A stretch of 64,000 nt of DNA from Cryptomeria japonica (Eukaryota > Streptophyta > Pinopsida > Cupressales > Cupressaceae). Both the position numbers and the translations under genes were made by a program. The notes under the pieces are model-generated. The model was given only the letters and a program-made list of their open reading frames with translations, searched no databases and was not told where the DNA came from. Positions 1-10,883 of this stretch are shown piece after piece. Within the stretch, counting starts at the first letter, position 1. Every line of letters starts with the position of its first letter. The stretch lies in assembly GCF_030272615.1 (NCBI RefSeq), contig NC_081414.1, forward strand, positions 660,150,438 through 660,214,437, in the 5' to 3' direction.

Positions 1-595
1 TCCATCTGATACACTTTGAAATCTTTGTAAGTAGCATACACAAGCAACAGTCTAACAACTTCAAGTCTGTCCACCAGAGAAAAAGTCTCATCATAATCAA
101 TTCCTTCTTTCTATGAATATCTTTTTCATACCAATCTTTCTTTATTTCTGACAACTTCACTGAATTCATTCAATTTATTCTTGAATACCCATTTAGTACC
201 AATAACATTCTTATTTTTTAGGTATAGGCACAAGTTTCCATGTGTTATTCTTCTCAGTTTGATCTAATTCTTCTTCCATAGCTCTTGTCCAATTTTCATC
301 TTTACAAGCTTCAGCAACATCTTTAGGTTCAATTTTAGAAATCAAACATACCTCTTCAGTAGCTAACCTTCTTCTAGTCATCACACCTTTATTTTAATCT
401 CCAATAGTCTAATTTTTGAATGATTCAATCTTACATACTTTAGAGTCTTTTGATTGTTCTAATTTTTCAGGTTCTTGCACCTCTCCATCGACAACAAGAA
501 CATTCAGATTAACAGTCTCTATTGGATTAGTCTGCTTCAATTCTTTAGTCTAAATAGGATTTGGAATAATATGTTGACCATCATCATATCCACAA
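1..595 (-). pseudogene. Ty1/copia pol fragment: integrase-RT connector and start of RT
   Basis: Read on the minus strand, this matches the start of a copia reverse transcriptase. It shows an acidic connector, then EEELDQTEKNNTWKLV, then broken RT text ending near SVSDG where copia RT has VYQMDV. The same stretch occurs at about 36000-36500 in element 3, so both belong to one family. Stops and frameshifts interrupt it and it runs off the left edge. No gag, protease or integrase lies between it and the primer site on its right, so roughly 2.5 kb of the usual 5' coding region is missing. It is not functional. Confidence 0.75.
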
Positions 596-607
596 GCTCT
601 AATACCA
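596..607 (-). other. Primer binding site, tRNA-iMet type, one mismatch
   Basis: On the minus strand this reads TGGTATTAGAGC, one base from the plant copia site TGGTATCAGAGC that pairs with initiator tRNA-Met. It sits 2 bp inside the LTR at 610, the same spacing as in element 1. It marks the LTR on its right as the 5' LTR of a minus-strand element. Confidence 0.7.
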
Positions 608-609
608 AT

Positions 610-1925
610 TGTTGGCAACAACAAAGAGGGGAAACTGAGAGGGGGGGGTGAATCGGTTTTTATCGGATCTACATACTTAATCATAGATACAGATCTAATA
701 AACTACAACAATAACAAAGATAAGAAAATTGAAAGTACAACACACAACACCAATATTTTGACATGGAAAACCCGGTTAAGGAAAAAACCACGGTGGGAAC
801 CTACCCACAATAAGATGATACTCTACAGTAGTATGCGAAAATATTACAATGGGGAATGCACATGCATTTAGGCACACTGCCTAGAGCTCACTGCTCAAAA
901 CATAATGACCCAGAAGGCTACAACCCTTAGGTAATTCTCACTAACTTACAACAAGATTTAGACTACAATCTAGAAGGAATAAATTAAAAGAATAACATCT
1001 CCAAATGCTTGATTACAGTTCCGGTTAGGCACAATGTCTACTCTGCAACACCAATCTCTGCTCAATCACTATACCGAAAGATGAATCACTTGTTTGCACA
1101 TATACCACTCTTTGATAATGTAGACACAACCTTTTTACCTAAATTATATGATAATATCACCTATTTATACAATTCATCAACCTTGGCAACAAGGTCAGCT
1201 AAACCCTCAACTCACAATTATAAAATTACATCACATGATACAAAGATCGACCACCAGACCAATATAATGATATACATGACATAACATGGTCCTAAGCCAA
1301 ATACCCAAATGTGCATCACCACCGAAAATCATGCCAAGATCAACCGCAACATGCTACACCACCAGAAAAACTGCATAAAATGAAGAATATCACCAGTTCA
1401 ACAAAATCACTAGTAAATCACACAATGATCAATGCAGATCACCAAAAAAAAAAGGACATAATTAGGAAACACCATCAAGCATATTAGAATCATCAGCAAC
1501 AGTTGTACCAACACCACTTATCAAATTTTCATCGATCAACATTTGAAACTCAAGAACACTCAAAAAACAACAACTGTCACAAAAAAAAGATAACTTGCAA
1601 AGCACCAAATCATGAACCATCTGGAATGAAGATACACAAGATCATCCCAAAAAATCTCCCAAAATCTCATCTCAAGATCTGATCACACCGGAATATACCG
1701 AAGGAAATACTGAACTCTGCAAAGCACTTATCAGATAAACAAACTGTAAAACCAAATGATGTGATCAATTAGGCTTCCCGGTTCACCAAAACTAATACAA
1801 AAGAATATAGTGATACAATAAATACTCCATACACCAAACCATGATCCCAAATAAACCAATCACCAAAGCAGGAATATGTTGACGTCAATGACAACAACAT
1901 ATCCTAGCAGCACTATTGTCCAACA
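610..1925 (-). mobile_element. 5' LTR of a minus-strand copia element (LTR A)
   Basis: The sequence starts TGTTGG and ends CCAACA, giving TG...CA ends on the element strand. A primer site adjoins it at 596-607. It holds the G-run plus GTGAATCGG motif near 630 and the block TGGAAAACCC...CCACGGTGGG at 763-800, both shared with other LTRs here. On the minus strand TATAAATA at 1162-1169 is a likely promoter. An inverted relative lies at 25747-26990. The partner LTR is outside the window, so target duplications cannot be checked. The short open frame at 1009-1284 lies wholly inside the LTR and is not a gene. Confidence 0.7.
1162..1169 (-). promoter_or_regulatory. Probable TATA box of LTR A
   Basis: TATAAATA on the minus strand, inside the LTR and in the transcription direction implied by the primer site. 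The call rests on the motif and its position only. Confidence 0.4.
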
Positions 1926-2479
1926 AAACTTTGGGACTTCGGGAACCTGGAGTTCTGAAGAACACCAAAAGAGAAAGAAAGAATTAAAGAGCTTCAAGAT
2001 TTTGGGGTCCTAAGATCCCAAACAAAAATAAAGAACCAAGAAACAAAAAGAGCACTCTTGGATTTTGGAAGCTCGAAATCCCGAAGGAGCAAAACAAAGA
2101 CAAAGGAAAAGAAAGAATAAAAAAAAGGGAACCCACATTTTCAAATCAAGGAAAATGAAGTGGCTAGATATGCAGGGCATAATAGGATATTAGAGATAAG
2201 CCTTTATTTTCTGAGTTTATTTCTTTCGTGCAATTATGTGCAGTTCTTCGTAATTATTAGCTTCAAGTGAGTTAATTTGAATCATCTTCTTCAATGATTC
2301 TAATTGATGAGAATGAGAGCGCTCAACAATCATTTATGAAGTTCAAATACAACAAAGGTTTCTTCAAGATAAATTATAACATCAACTTTAAAGTGGCAGC
2401 CACGACACTAGGTGTGGCCCCTTTATATTAATACTTAAAAAAGAATGAATTTTTCTTTCGGAGTCTTTGCATAGTATAA
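1926..2479. other. Unassigned, no gene seen
   Basis: About 550 bp, purine-rich near 1960-2150, with no open frame of note and no similarity that I recognise. It may be flanking or leader sequence of the fossil gypsy element that starts to its right. Confidence 0.4.
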
Positions 2480-2898
2480 CATTGAGGTTGATGAATGCTA
2501 ATGTGTTGTAACTTCTTGTCATAAAATCAATTGAGCATTCTAAACCATTCCCAACTTCCCATGATCCCAAAGCCTTTTGTCAATATCATCGTCAACCTAG
2601 TCATGACAGTGAGAAATGTTACCAATTAAGGCATAAGATTAAGACTTTATTAATAACAATACTATATATGTAACTAGTGTGAATGGCAAAGGGAATAAGT
2701 CTATAGCTCCTCGTAACTAAAATCTCAAAATCTTCACCAATCCATTGCCTTCTCATTCTACCAATGTTGTTGAGTCTGAGTCACTTTCCTTCTTCCCCAA
2801 TATCCTTGGTATAGAATCCAATATTGTTGTGAACCTCGTTTACAAACTTAAACCTACAAAAGACCTATGCATTACTTTTGATCCTAGTGAGACTATTG
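2480..2898 (+). pseudogene. Fossil Tat-like gypsy element, gag zinc-knuckle and protease start
   Basis: Frame 1 from about 2569 reads FCQYHRQPSHDSEKCYQL. This is the zinc-knuckle style of plant Tat gag (C-x2-H-R ... H-x4-C, followed by a Leu/Ile helix). Further on it reads VVNLVYKLKPTKDLCITFDP up to SETIV, the stretch just before protease in this clade. At 2898 the frame is cut by element 1. It resumes at 10805 with APAG and again at 22003, so the three pieces are one old element. In-frame stops are present. Confidence 0.7.
2894..2898. repeat. Target-site duplication of element 1, left copy
   Basis: TATTG, repeated exactly at 10800-10804 on the other side of the element. Confidence 0.9.
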
Positions 2899-4012
2899 TG
2901 TTAGGCCCAATATGGAAAGCTAATGTACTGAGAGGGGAGGAGTGAATCAGTACTCCAAAAATTTTCTTGAATAATAACTTTACTATTATGCACAAATAGA
3001 ATAGTGCAGTAACATAAAATAAAGTTAAAACAATTAGATAACAATCATACATGATTCACTCCATAACACATATATTTTGGTTACGCAGAAACTCTTGGTT
3101 AGAGAGAAAAACTGCGGTGGGGATGGCACCCACAACTTCACTACTGCAATAATAAAGAGTGCTCGGTTAGAGCTACATTTTAGCTATTTCTGATAGCTCA
3201 CCCTGTTAGGAGTAACAAGATCTGTTAGATCTACCTTGTTAAAGGATTTTACAACATTTATTTTGAATGTTGCACCTGGTTAGAGGCTTTACAATTTATA
3301 GACTTGATTAGAGTCTTTTACCCTGTTAAAGGTTTCTCTTTCAACTTCACAATATTACAATAAAATCATTACAAATATCTACAACTTTACATCTGAAATG
3401 TTATAGCAGATTCTATGTGCTCAAAATAGATTACCTTTCTTGTAGCATACCTCAGTAACCCATATAGTAACTTGGTAAACCCTTCTGTTTACTCTGTTCT
3501 TCAACTGTTCTCTGAAAACCTTCTCGGTGACCTCTATGTCTCTATAATAGTCTTCTTACACATATACACCCTTAACTCATGTTGTATAAATAGATCTCTT
3601 AAGACGGTGATCTAATTCATTGCTTCGATCTTACAAACATGATTCCTCGAATGAATAACTATACAAAATATTTCATTGGTTAGATTGATCTCAAAATCAT
3701 ACACAATCTTCTGGTGCAATTTCCAATGTGATAACAGTTAGATGTGCCTTGATCTTGTAACACATTTTCATATGCATGTCCAAGTTCAATGTATCTGGTA
3801 ACATGTTTCACTCGGTGTATATCAAATCGGTGTGTCATCTTTGTTGCTCGGTGTATACTACATTCTGTGACTGCTTTCCTTTGTAACTGACTAGACTATG
3901 CATACCGACTTCTCTGTGTATGTCGACTGCATGTTTCGGTAGTGTTAACCAACTAGAGTATATAGTATGACTTTGAATATAAAAACTAATGGCAACTTGA
4001 TAAGTAGTAACA
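2899..4012 (-). repeat. 3' LTR of element 1
   Basis: This 1,114-bp direct repeat of 9660-10799 starts TGTTAGGCCC and ends GTAGTAACA. Differences from the partner are scattered substitutions and small indels. The larger ones are a changed stretch near 3048-3095 and extra bases in the partner near 10600-10640. Confidence 0.92.
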
Positions 4013-4026
4013 ATCTCCCCTTTTGA
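4013..4026 (-). other. Polypurine tract of element 1
   Basis: On the minus strand it reads AATGTCAAAAGGGGAGAT right before the 3' LTR. This is where plus-strand DNA synthesis is primed. Similar C-rich blocks on the plus strand recur at about 4151, 4234 and 4315. Confidence 0.75.
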
Positions 4027-4576
4027 CATTAGTTGAGATGTTTGACAAAACTACTTTCAAAGTCATAACTCAAAAATCTATATACTTTGCAAAATGACTA
4101 TACTTGATAGTATATACAATAGTCAATGAAATAGTATAATTAGATATACTCCCCTTATCATTATACTGTACATAACTCTAATTTTACATGCTCGGTTCTG
4201 TGCTTGTGTGCTCTGCTTAATCTGCTCGGTATACTCCCCCTGTATACAATACTCTGAATACTATATCAAAATTGTATCACTAAAACTATATCACTCTCCA
4301 AATATATAGTATCACTCCCCCTTTTTGACAAACATAAAAAACTTAATTTCCATCTGGGGGTGGTAACTGATAAAACATGTATTTATACTTTGTCTGAGCA
4401 TCGGTGAGTGCGACAGAGAGTGCATCCTTTACACTTTCCATTAAAGAAGTTTGTGCTTGAATATCAACCAATAGGGATATTAAGCCATCAAGAGTGCTTC
4501 CCTCTTGTGTAGTAGATAGGTGTGTAGCTCAGTTAATCTATTCTTGAACTGATGAAAGATGAGGAAGGAATAATGT
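4027..4576 (-). other. 3' untranslated region of element 1
   Basis: AT-rich with no open frame. It holds repeated CTCCCC blocks (about 4151, 4234 and 4315), some followed by TTTTTGACA as at the main polypurine tract. These may be secondary priming tracts. Confidence 0.5.
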
Positions 4577-5128
4577 CTAGAGTTTCATTATATCCATCCT
4601 GATCTTATGTTCTTCATTTCTTAGTTCCAATTGTTGAGCCATGAGCTGTTGAAGCTTTGTATAAAAATTCTGAACGAAATTGGGCTTTGTGGTCAACTTA
4701 TTTGAGAGATCAGTGATCTCTTTCTCAATTGCATCAATTTTATTCTTGATATCTTTAATGAATATAGAAAATGTACGAAGTTTTTGAAATAAATAAAGAA
4801 TATGCTTGAGTTGCGGGGACAACCCAGCAATGAATTTGACAAGTTTGACTTTGCCAATAGCTAGAGCTTTTTGTACCTCTTCTATCATTTTTGTAGTAAG
4901 CTCCTTGGCTTTGAGCTTGCTCAAATACTCAGATGCATCAACTCTGAATGTTTCTATTTGATTAAGGATTTCATCCAGTTGAATGTGGATGGCTGCATCG
5001 ATTGACACTGTAGCTGTAGGTAGCATATCTGATAGCAGTGTCTTCACCTTGAAGTACTTTATTCTTCTTTTGTATGGCCATCTATTTTTCTTGTTCGGCC
5101 TTTTCTTTGCATAGTTCACCAAAATCAA
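4577..5128 (-). pseudogene. Element 1 extra ORF, C-terminal coiled-coil part
   Basis: 183 codons without a stop, rich in Leu, Ile, Lys and Glu. Heptad-like stretches occur around KNKIDAIEKEITDLSNKL and QQLMAQQLELRNEEHKIRM. It looks like a helical oligomerisation region. The reading continues upstream through the linker at 5129-5744 with a frame change, so it is probably the end of the protein that starts near 7810. It ends about 565 bp before the 3' LTR. No database family is recognised from the sequence. Residue content and position fit a structural rather than enzymatic role, which is inference. Confidence 0.5.
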
Positions 5129-6629
5129 TGAGTGTTTGCCCCTTTAATTTTGATAAATCCACATTGGCCAACACTATTGGTTTAGATAAATCAACTTTGA
5201 AGCTACGCTTTTTCACCTTCTTCTCTTTACCTTTGGTCGGTTGGACCAAGATAATAGCTTGAGAGGCTTGCTGACCCTCAGTAGGTTGCTCAGTAGAGGC
5301 AACACTTTGGTCAGTTCCTGTAGCTATTGTGGTGTCTTTTGATGCCTCGGTACTGAGTGTCTTAGCTGCTACATTTTCAGTGCTTGACGGTCCTTGAGCG
5401 GTATGTTCTTGAGTAGTCTCTTCTCCTATTGTAGACTTGTGACCTTCGGTGCTTTGTGTTGTATCCTGAGGAGCTTTGGTAGAGATAGGTGGATTTATCG
5501 ATGGATAAGGCTGAACTTATTCTAAAATGGATTCACTAGATACAAGTTTTGCATATGTAGTGCCTTCTATCATTTCCTGCTCTGGTTCCTCTATATCCAT
5601 GACATCTTCATCAATTTGAATAGTGTCAGCCGGGTCTTGTTCGGTAACATCAGGACCATGATCGGTGACATCAGGATCATGCTCAGTAACATCAATGATT
5701 TCAACTGTAGATTGTTCACCGACATCTTTAGTTTTGAATATTTCCTACCATTTTGCTTTTGTCTCATTTTCTATGTCAATATATAGCCCATTCATCAGTT
5801 TTAAGGCTCTCTGTTTGACAAGAAATTTTGAATTGTAGGTTGTCAAATGTTCCTTTATTTCTACTATAGACATATTAGGAAATAGATGGACTAGACTTCT
5901 TTCTCTGATTTGTTTCTCCGAGTCCATTGCATATTTCCACCTATTATCAATATGCAAGTAAAGTTCATTTGGAAGTGACTTTACTAGTTCCAATGGAGCT
6001 AGCCAAAACTTTAGAAGTGTGCAAATGACAACTTCTTCAATTTGTCTCTTCTCATCATTATTTCTTGTTTCATACTTGACATATCTAAAAGAACCAAATC
6101 CACCATATTCTTTCAGATTGGCACAGAAGTTTTCAACACTATGTATATTTACCTTCTTGCTCTTGACAATCTGGAATTTGTTGGCATCCTCAGATTCTGT
6201 ATCACTAGACTCTTTTGCCAAAATGAGTCTCCAAGTAGATTTCTTGTAGGTCTTGGTTACCTTGGGAGCTATAACACTCTTTTTTTTCTTACTCAGTGAT
6301 GCAGCTAATGCTCTTGTATTAGGTCTCTTTGTTGGAGGAGTCGGTAGGGCCTTTGAAGTGTCCAGTTTCTTTCTTTTCAACACTTTACCCTTAGGAAATT
6401 CGGTGCTCAATGTTATTGCTACCTCTTGAGCTTCAGATTCCTCTTCAGTGATGGCAAGAGTTCCTTTGACAGGTGTGGAGGAAGAATCTTCTCCAAATTT
6501 CTCCGTTAAAACCTTTATCATCTTTGTTCCTTTTCTTGTAGCCTTGGGTACTACAATGCTCATTTTTACTTTTCCCTTCACCTCTTCATAGGTTCCATAC
6601 CTCAGCTCGGTAGCATGCCTTGGTAATGT
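5129..6629 (-). pseudogene. Element 1 extra ORF, central basic and acidic-linker part
   Basis: 6581-5745 is an uninterrupted 278-codon stretch. Its first half is Lys/Arg/Ser/Thr-rich with nuclear-signal-like clusters (LKRKKLD, SLSKKKKSV). Its second half is more globular (YGGFGSFRYVKYETRN, then LPNELYLHIDNRWKYAM). After one stop at 5742-5744 it continues as an acidic linker with three DVT-x4-P-like repeats (5640-5710), then a Thr/Ser/Gln-rich tract to about 5280, then KGKEKKVKKRSFKVDLSKP. A protein with basic, globular, low-complexity and coiled-coil parts in that order is not any standard retrotransposon product. I do not recognise a family. Confidence 0.5.
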
Positions 6630-7810
6630 AACATATGCATCAATTTACTGTTGTGTGATATCAAAGTCAATCTCGTAACCCATAGGTGGCAAAGAATGAG
6701 TCCTTGGTTCCACAACATTCACATAACAGTAATCGGTGTCTACCTCAAAGCATATATCATCTTTATATTTCTCTACCAGCTGGGGTGGAATCCGGTACCT
6801 GTTGTGCATTTTCTCCTAAAATTTACTGAAATAATCATCCATTATATCATTGAAATTATCACCTATCTTTTTGATAAAGTCATTAATTTGATGGGTGATT
6901 GGTCGGTGTAGCTCCCAAACTACTTTACCGACTGATGGAGAGTATTTCTCAAAGTAGAAAAGCATGCATACAAGAAGTGAACCAAACTTTAGTGTATTTG
7001 ACAAGTTGTTTTTCTTTGGCTTCCTTATTGTGTTCAAATTCTCAAACAAGTTCTTCAGTAACACTTCACATAAGTCAATTTTAATTCCCTTTTTCACAAT
7101 TTTATAAGCTATGTCAACTGCGGCATAGGGTACACTATTTTCCCTTGCAGATTGGAAGAAATAGTAACCGTTTACTCTAATGGCAAACTTAAGTTCTGCA
7201 TCAGTGACATTGTTCAATTTCAGTCCTCTGTAATCAGATTCTACATCAGTTAAGCTGATTAATTCCTTCTATGATATCATCTTTTGAGCTTGTGCATGAT
7301 CATAGATAGGATAACCGGTGATCACATGAATGATTTCCTTGGTGATTTTGAATGGTTGCTCTTCTAGCCACATGAAATCATCATGAACTTTGCTTAGAAC
7401 AAACTTGACCCATTGGGGCTTGAACACACGAGGGTAGGTTAGGGCTTCAGTCAATCCTTTGATTTTGATGTGTTCATACTTGTTGTTTAATACACCATCG
7501 ATACATAATTCATCATAGGTGTCTCTAATCTCAACATGACCGAGTTCTTTAACACGACATTTGGTGAAGAATCTCACATCTTCAACTAGACTCGATCTGG
7601 GATGAGTGAAAAGATGGTTTTGTCATCCGGTTTAGAGGCGACTTTAGGAATCAAAATGTATTTCAGTGAGGGCTTCTCTACATTCTTGACAACTATGGGA
7701 TCTTGGATCTTGGGCACCATTGTAGATTTCAGGTAAAAACTTAGCAAACTATCCTTAGGGTTTGATGGTTTACAAATGACAGACGCTTCACACTCAGCAG
7801 ATAATAACAA
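6630..7810 (-). pseudogene. Element 1 extra ORF, N-terminal globular part
   Basis: Minus-strand pieces 7810-7586, 7577-7269 and 7217-6816 join with one frameshift near 7600 and single stops near 7268 and 6816. Visible text includes VEDVRFFTKCRVKELGHVEI, FKPQWVKFVLSKVHDDFMWL and FKITKEIIHVITGYPIYDHA. The last has the form 'basic residue, I/V, T, x3, I, x2, V/I, x-G-x-P' also seen in the extra ORF of element 2 (VKGLKVIAT ... IAEVIGL). The later part (AELKFAIRVNGYYFFQSARE ... LKFGSLLVCMLFYFEKY) looks like a folded helical domain. It resembles the 'putative plant transposon protein' style of sequence in Athila-type elements. That link is from memory and needs a profile search. Confidence 0.5.
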
Positions 7811-8265
7811 TTTGATAAGATCTGTAAGCTAGCTTAATAGTGTGATGAGATTTGATGTAAATACCTTGAATTTGCTTAGAATTAGGTTTGATTGTCTTGG
7901 AATTTCTCTATTCTACTCTTTTGAAAACTTGGTAAGTGTAAATGACCACGAAAATGATTTTAAGTACACAAAATACCTTATTGGGCTCCGTGTGGGTTAG
8001 GTCAAAGATATTAAATGCACTCGGTTCACCTTTTAACCGATTTACTCTCTTTTTTTTGTTTTAACTGAGTAACCAAATTTCCTTCATTTACCAACTTGAC
8101 AGGCTTCCTGTATTCACCGACTTGACAGGTTTCCTGTAAAGTACTTTTGATAGAATTTCAAACTTACCAATGCATCTTGACTATGCAAATTTTGAATTTA
8201 GTACATAATAGGAACTGTTATGATTTTAACCTTCAGAGAATGCAGTCCCTTCATACCTTTACTGA
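7811..8265 (-). other. Spacer between gag and the extra ORF of element 1
   Basis: 455 bp with no usable frame. It holds two diverged copies of a short phrase near 8095-8145 (GACAGGTTTCCTGTA-like and GACAGGCTTCCTGTA-like). It could hold an internal promoter or splice site for the downstream ORF, but nothing in it proves that. Confidence 0.4.
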
Positions 8266-9597
8266 TTAATTTGGAATAGGTGCACCTAACTCGGTAGGTA
8301 AGGTGCTTTCTTCATTTGACATGATTTCCTTCTTTTTCCAAATCATCTTTAATTTCTCTTTTATTTCTTCAATGTCTCCTCTAGGTTGATCTCTGCAATC
8401 TCCAGCTAAATGTCCAACTTTGTGACAATGAAAACATGCCATACCAGGATTTCTCCATGATCTTTGGTTGTTCATTCCAAACCTTATAAAACAGTTGGCA
8501 CTAATATGTCCATATCTTCCACAACATTCACACCATATCCTTGTATTGTAATCCCATGGTACTGCTGCATATTGTCGGTAAGAATCTGTGTAAGTTCGGT
8601 AACCTCTAGTGTTTGCTTAGTGTGCAAACCACATGTAGTTCTTTTTCTTAAGCCAACACTTCTTAGTACTATGTCCATATCTATTGCATTTTCTACAAAA
8701 CCCTTTGTATTTTTCCTTTTGATAGTTGTTAACAGACTTTGTCCTACATTGGTTAAATGTGTGACCATATTTATTGCAATTGTAACAATAACCATTGGAC
8801 TTAGTGATATTCAGTTGCTTACCTTTTCTGATTTGGCACATGTTGGCAGTATGACATTGATTTCCATAGTAGTAGCAAATAGGCTTCTTTCTTTTGATGT
8901 TATTCCTATTTCCAGCTTGATTTGATGATTCTCCTCTCTCAGTAGTATGAATTCCTTTGTAACCGAGTCCTGCATCTTTGTTGGGTCTTCTTGTATTCAA
9001 TTTCTCATCCAACATCTTTGATGCTTCATAACTCTTCTTCAGTGTTTCTTTGGATTTCTTCTCTGTTTCAAGTTCATCGGTCAACCTTGATACTTCAAGT
9101 TTCAATGCTTGATTTTCATCATTCTTCAGAATTACTTCATGATGTGCATAACCTAGTTGATCTAACATATTTTGTTGAATCCCAGTCAACCTTATGAGTT
9201 CATCATTTTTATTAGATAATGAGACTTCAAGTTGTTGTTTCTCTCTTTCTAGATTTCTTATTTTGTCCTCAGCTATCCTTAATGCATCTAGATTTTTAGT
9301 CATTTGTGTGCTGAAATGTTCATGTTCTCTTTTCATTGCTTTTAGTTGATCAACCAATGCTTTGTTCTTTTCTTTCAATACCCCAATCATTTCTTCAGTC
9401 TCTTTAGATATATTGTTCTCAAATGATGTCTCAATTTGTTCCACTTACTCTTGAGAGTCCTGCAAATCATCAGATAATCTTCTTCTTACTTTCAGAGATT
9501 TTGGCATTTGCCTTTGCATGTCTGCAATCACTTGATTAGCATGATCCAGCTCTTCTTGCAGATACACAATCCTCTGAGATTGTTTGTAGCCTTCCAT
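8266..9597 (-). pseudogene. gag: Element 1 gag-like protein: coiled coil plus five CCHC zinc knuckles
   Basis: Start chosen at ATG 9597, about 50 nt downstream of the primer site. About 444 codons run in one frame with stops only near 9445 and 8617. Residues 1-200 are a long coiled coil (LKEKNKALVDQLKAMKREH and similar). Then come five knuckles: CYYYGNQCHTANMC (second Cys changed to Tyr), CYNCNKYGHTFNQC, CRKCNRYGHSTKKC, CECCGRYGHISANC and CFHCHKVGHLAGDC. The last four fit CX2CX4HX4C exactly. Such knuckles bind RNA in the capsid. Most plant gags have one or two, so five is unusual. No protease follows. Confidence 0.75.
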
Positions 9598-9645
9598 TGA
9601 TAGGATCTTTCTCTTTAGGTAGTTAAACCCTTTTCCAAGATTGAA

Positions 9646-9657
9646 GCTCTGATACCA
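9646..9657 (-). other. Primer binding site of element 1 (tRNA-iMet)
   Basis: Minus strand reads TGGTATCAGAGC, a perfect match to the plant copia site complementary to the 3' end of initiator tRNA-Met, 2 bp from the 5' LTR end at 9660. Confidence 0.9.
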
Positions 9658-9659
9658 AT

Positions 9660-10799
9660 TGCTAGGCCCACTATGGAAAGCGAATGTACTGAGAGGGAAG
9701 GGGTGAATCAGTACTCCAAAACTTTTCTTGAATAATAACTTTACTGTTATGCATAAACAAAATAGTGCAGTAACATAAAATAAAGTTAAAACAAATAGAT
9801 AACAATCATACATGATTCACAAATAGATAACAATCATACATGTATCTTGGTTAGAGAGAAAAACTACGGTGGGGATGGCACCCACAACTTCACTACTGCA
9901 ATAATAAAGAGTGCTTGGTTAGAGCTACATTTTAGCTATTTCTAATAGCTTACCCTATTAGGAGTAACAAGATCTATTAGATCTACCTTGTTAAAGGATT
10001 TTACAACATTTATTCTGAATGTTGCACCTGGTTAGAGGCTTTACAATTTATAGACTTGATTAGAGTCTTTTACCCTGTTAAAGGTTTCTCTTTCAACTTC
10101 ACAATATTACAATAAAATCATTACAAATATCTGCAACTTTACATCTGAAATGTTATAGCAGATTCTATGTGCTCAGAATAGATTACCTTGCTTGTAGCAT
10201 ACCTCGGTAACCCATATAGTAACTCGGTAAACCCTTCTGTTTACTCTATTCTTCGACTGTTCTCTGAAAACCTTCTCAGTGACCTTTATGTCTCTGTAAC
10301 AGTCTTCTTACACACATATACACCCTTAACTCATGTTGTATAAATAGATCTCTTAAGATAGTGATCTAATTCATTGCTTTGATCTTACAAACATGATTCC
10401 TCGAATGAATAACTATACAAAATATTTCATTGGTTAGAATGATCTCAAAATCATACACAATCTTCTGGTGCAATTTCCAATGTGATAATGGTTAGATGTG
10501 CCTTGATCTTGTAACACATTTTCATATGCATGTCCAAGTTCAATGTATCTGGTAACACGTTTGACTTAGTGTATATCAACTCAGTGTGTCATCTTTGCTG
10601 CTCGGTAGACATAAAAAGATACTCGATAGATAGCTCGGTGTATACTGTGTTCTATGACTACTTTCCTTTGTAACCGACTAGACTATGCATATCGACTTCT
10701 TTGTGTATACCGACTGCATGATTCAGTAGTGTTAACCAACTAGAGTATATAGTATGACTTTGAATATAAAAACTAATGGCAACTTGATAAGTAGTAACA
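9660..10799 (-). repeat. 5' LTR of element 1
   Basis: 1,140 bp, starts TGCTAGGCCC and ends GTAGTAACA, direct repeat of 2899-4012. It carries the LTR block GTTAGAGAGAAAAACTACGG near 9849, related to blocks in the other copia-type LTRs of the window. Confidence 0.92.
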
Positions 10800-10804
10800 T
10801 ATTG
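10800..10804. repeat. Target-site duplication of element 1, right copy
   Basis: TATTG, identical to 2894-2898. Confidence 0.9.
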
Positions 10805-10883
10805 TTGCACCTGCTGGTTAATTATATATTACTATGAAGATCAAAGATAAATTCTCATGAGGGGTGGCCATTGATCTAGTATG
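10805..10883 (+). pseudogene. Fossil Tat-like gypsy element, 79-bp segment between two insertions
   Basis: This short piece continues the frame that stops at 2898 (APAG, then a stop, then LYITMKIKDKFS) and joins 22003 once element 2 is removed. It shows that elements 1 and 2 landed within about 85 bp of each other in the same older element. Confidence 0.7.
10879..10883. repeat. Target-site duplication of element 2, left copy
   Basis: GTATG, repeated exactly at 21998-22002. Confidence 0.9.

Larger units (their letters stand above)
2899..10799 (-). mobile_element. Element 1: pol-less LTR retrotransposon with multi-knuckle gag and a long extra ORF
   Basis: This is a structurally complete LTR element of 7.9 kb on the minus strand. 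It has LTRs at 9660-10799 (5') and 2899-4012 (3'), TGT...ACA ends, and 5-bp duplications TATTG. The tRNA-iMet primer site is at 9646-9657 and a polypurine tract lies beside the 3' LTR. The interior codes for a gag-like protein with five CCHC knuckles, then a spacer, then about 1,080 codons of unrelated protein. No protease, integrase, RT or RNase H motif is visible on either strand. It must have moved with enzymes from another element. Layout resembles the TR-GAG class of non-autonomous elements with an added ORF. Confidence 0.9.

Noticed and set aside
4577-7810. A captured host gene in element 1
   Set aside because: I see no introns removed, no recognisable host family and no poly-A trace. 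The parallel ORFs in other elements here favour a transposon-borne module. Not excluded.
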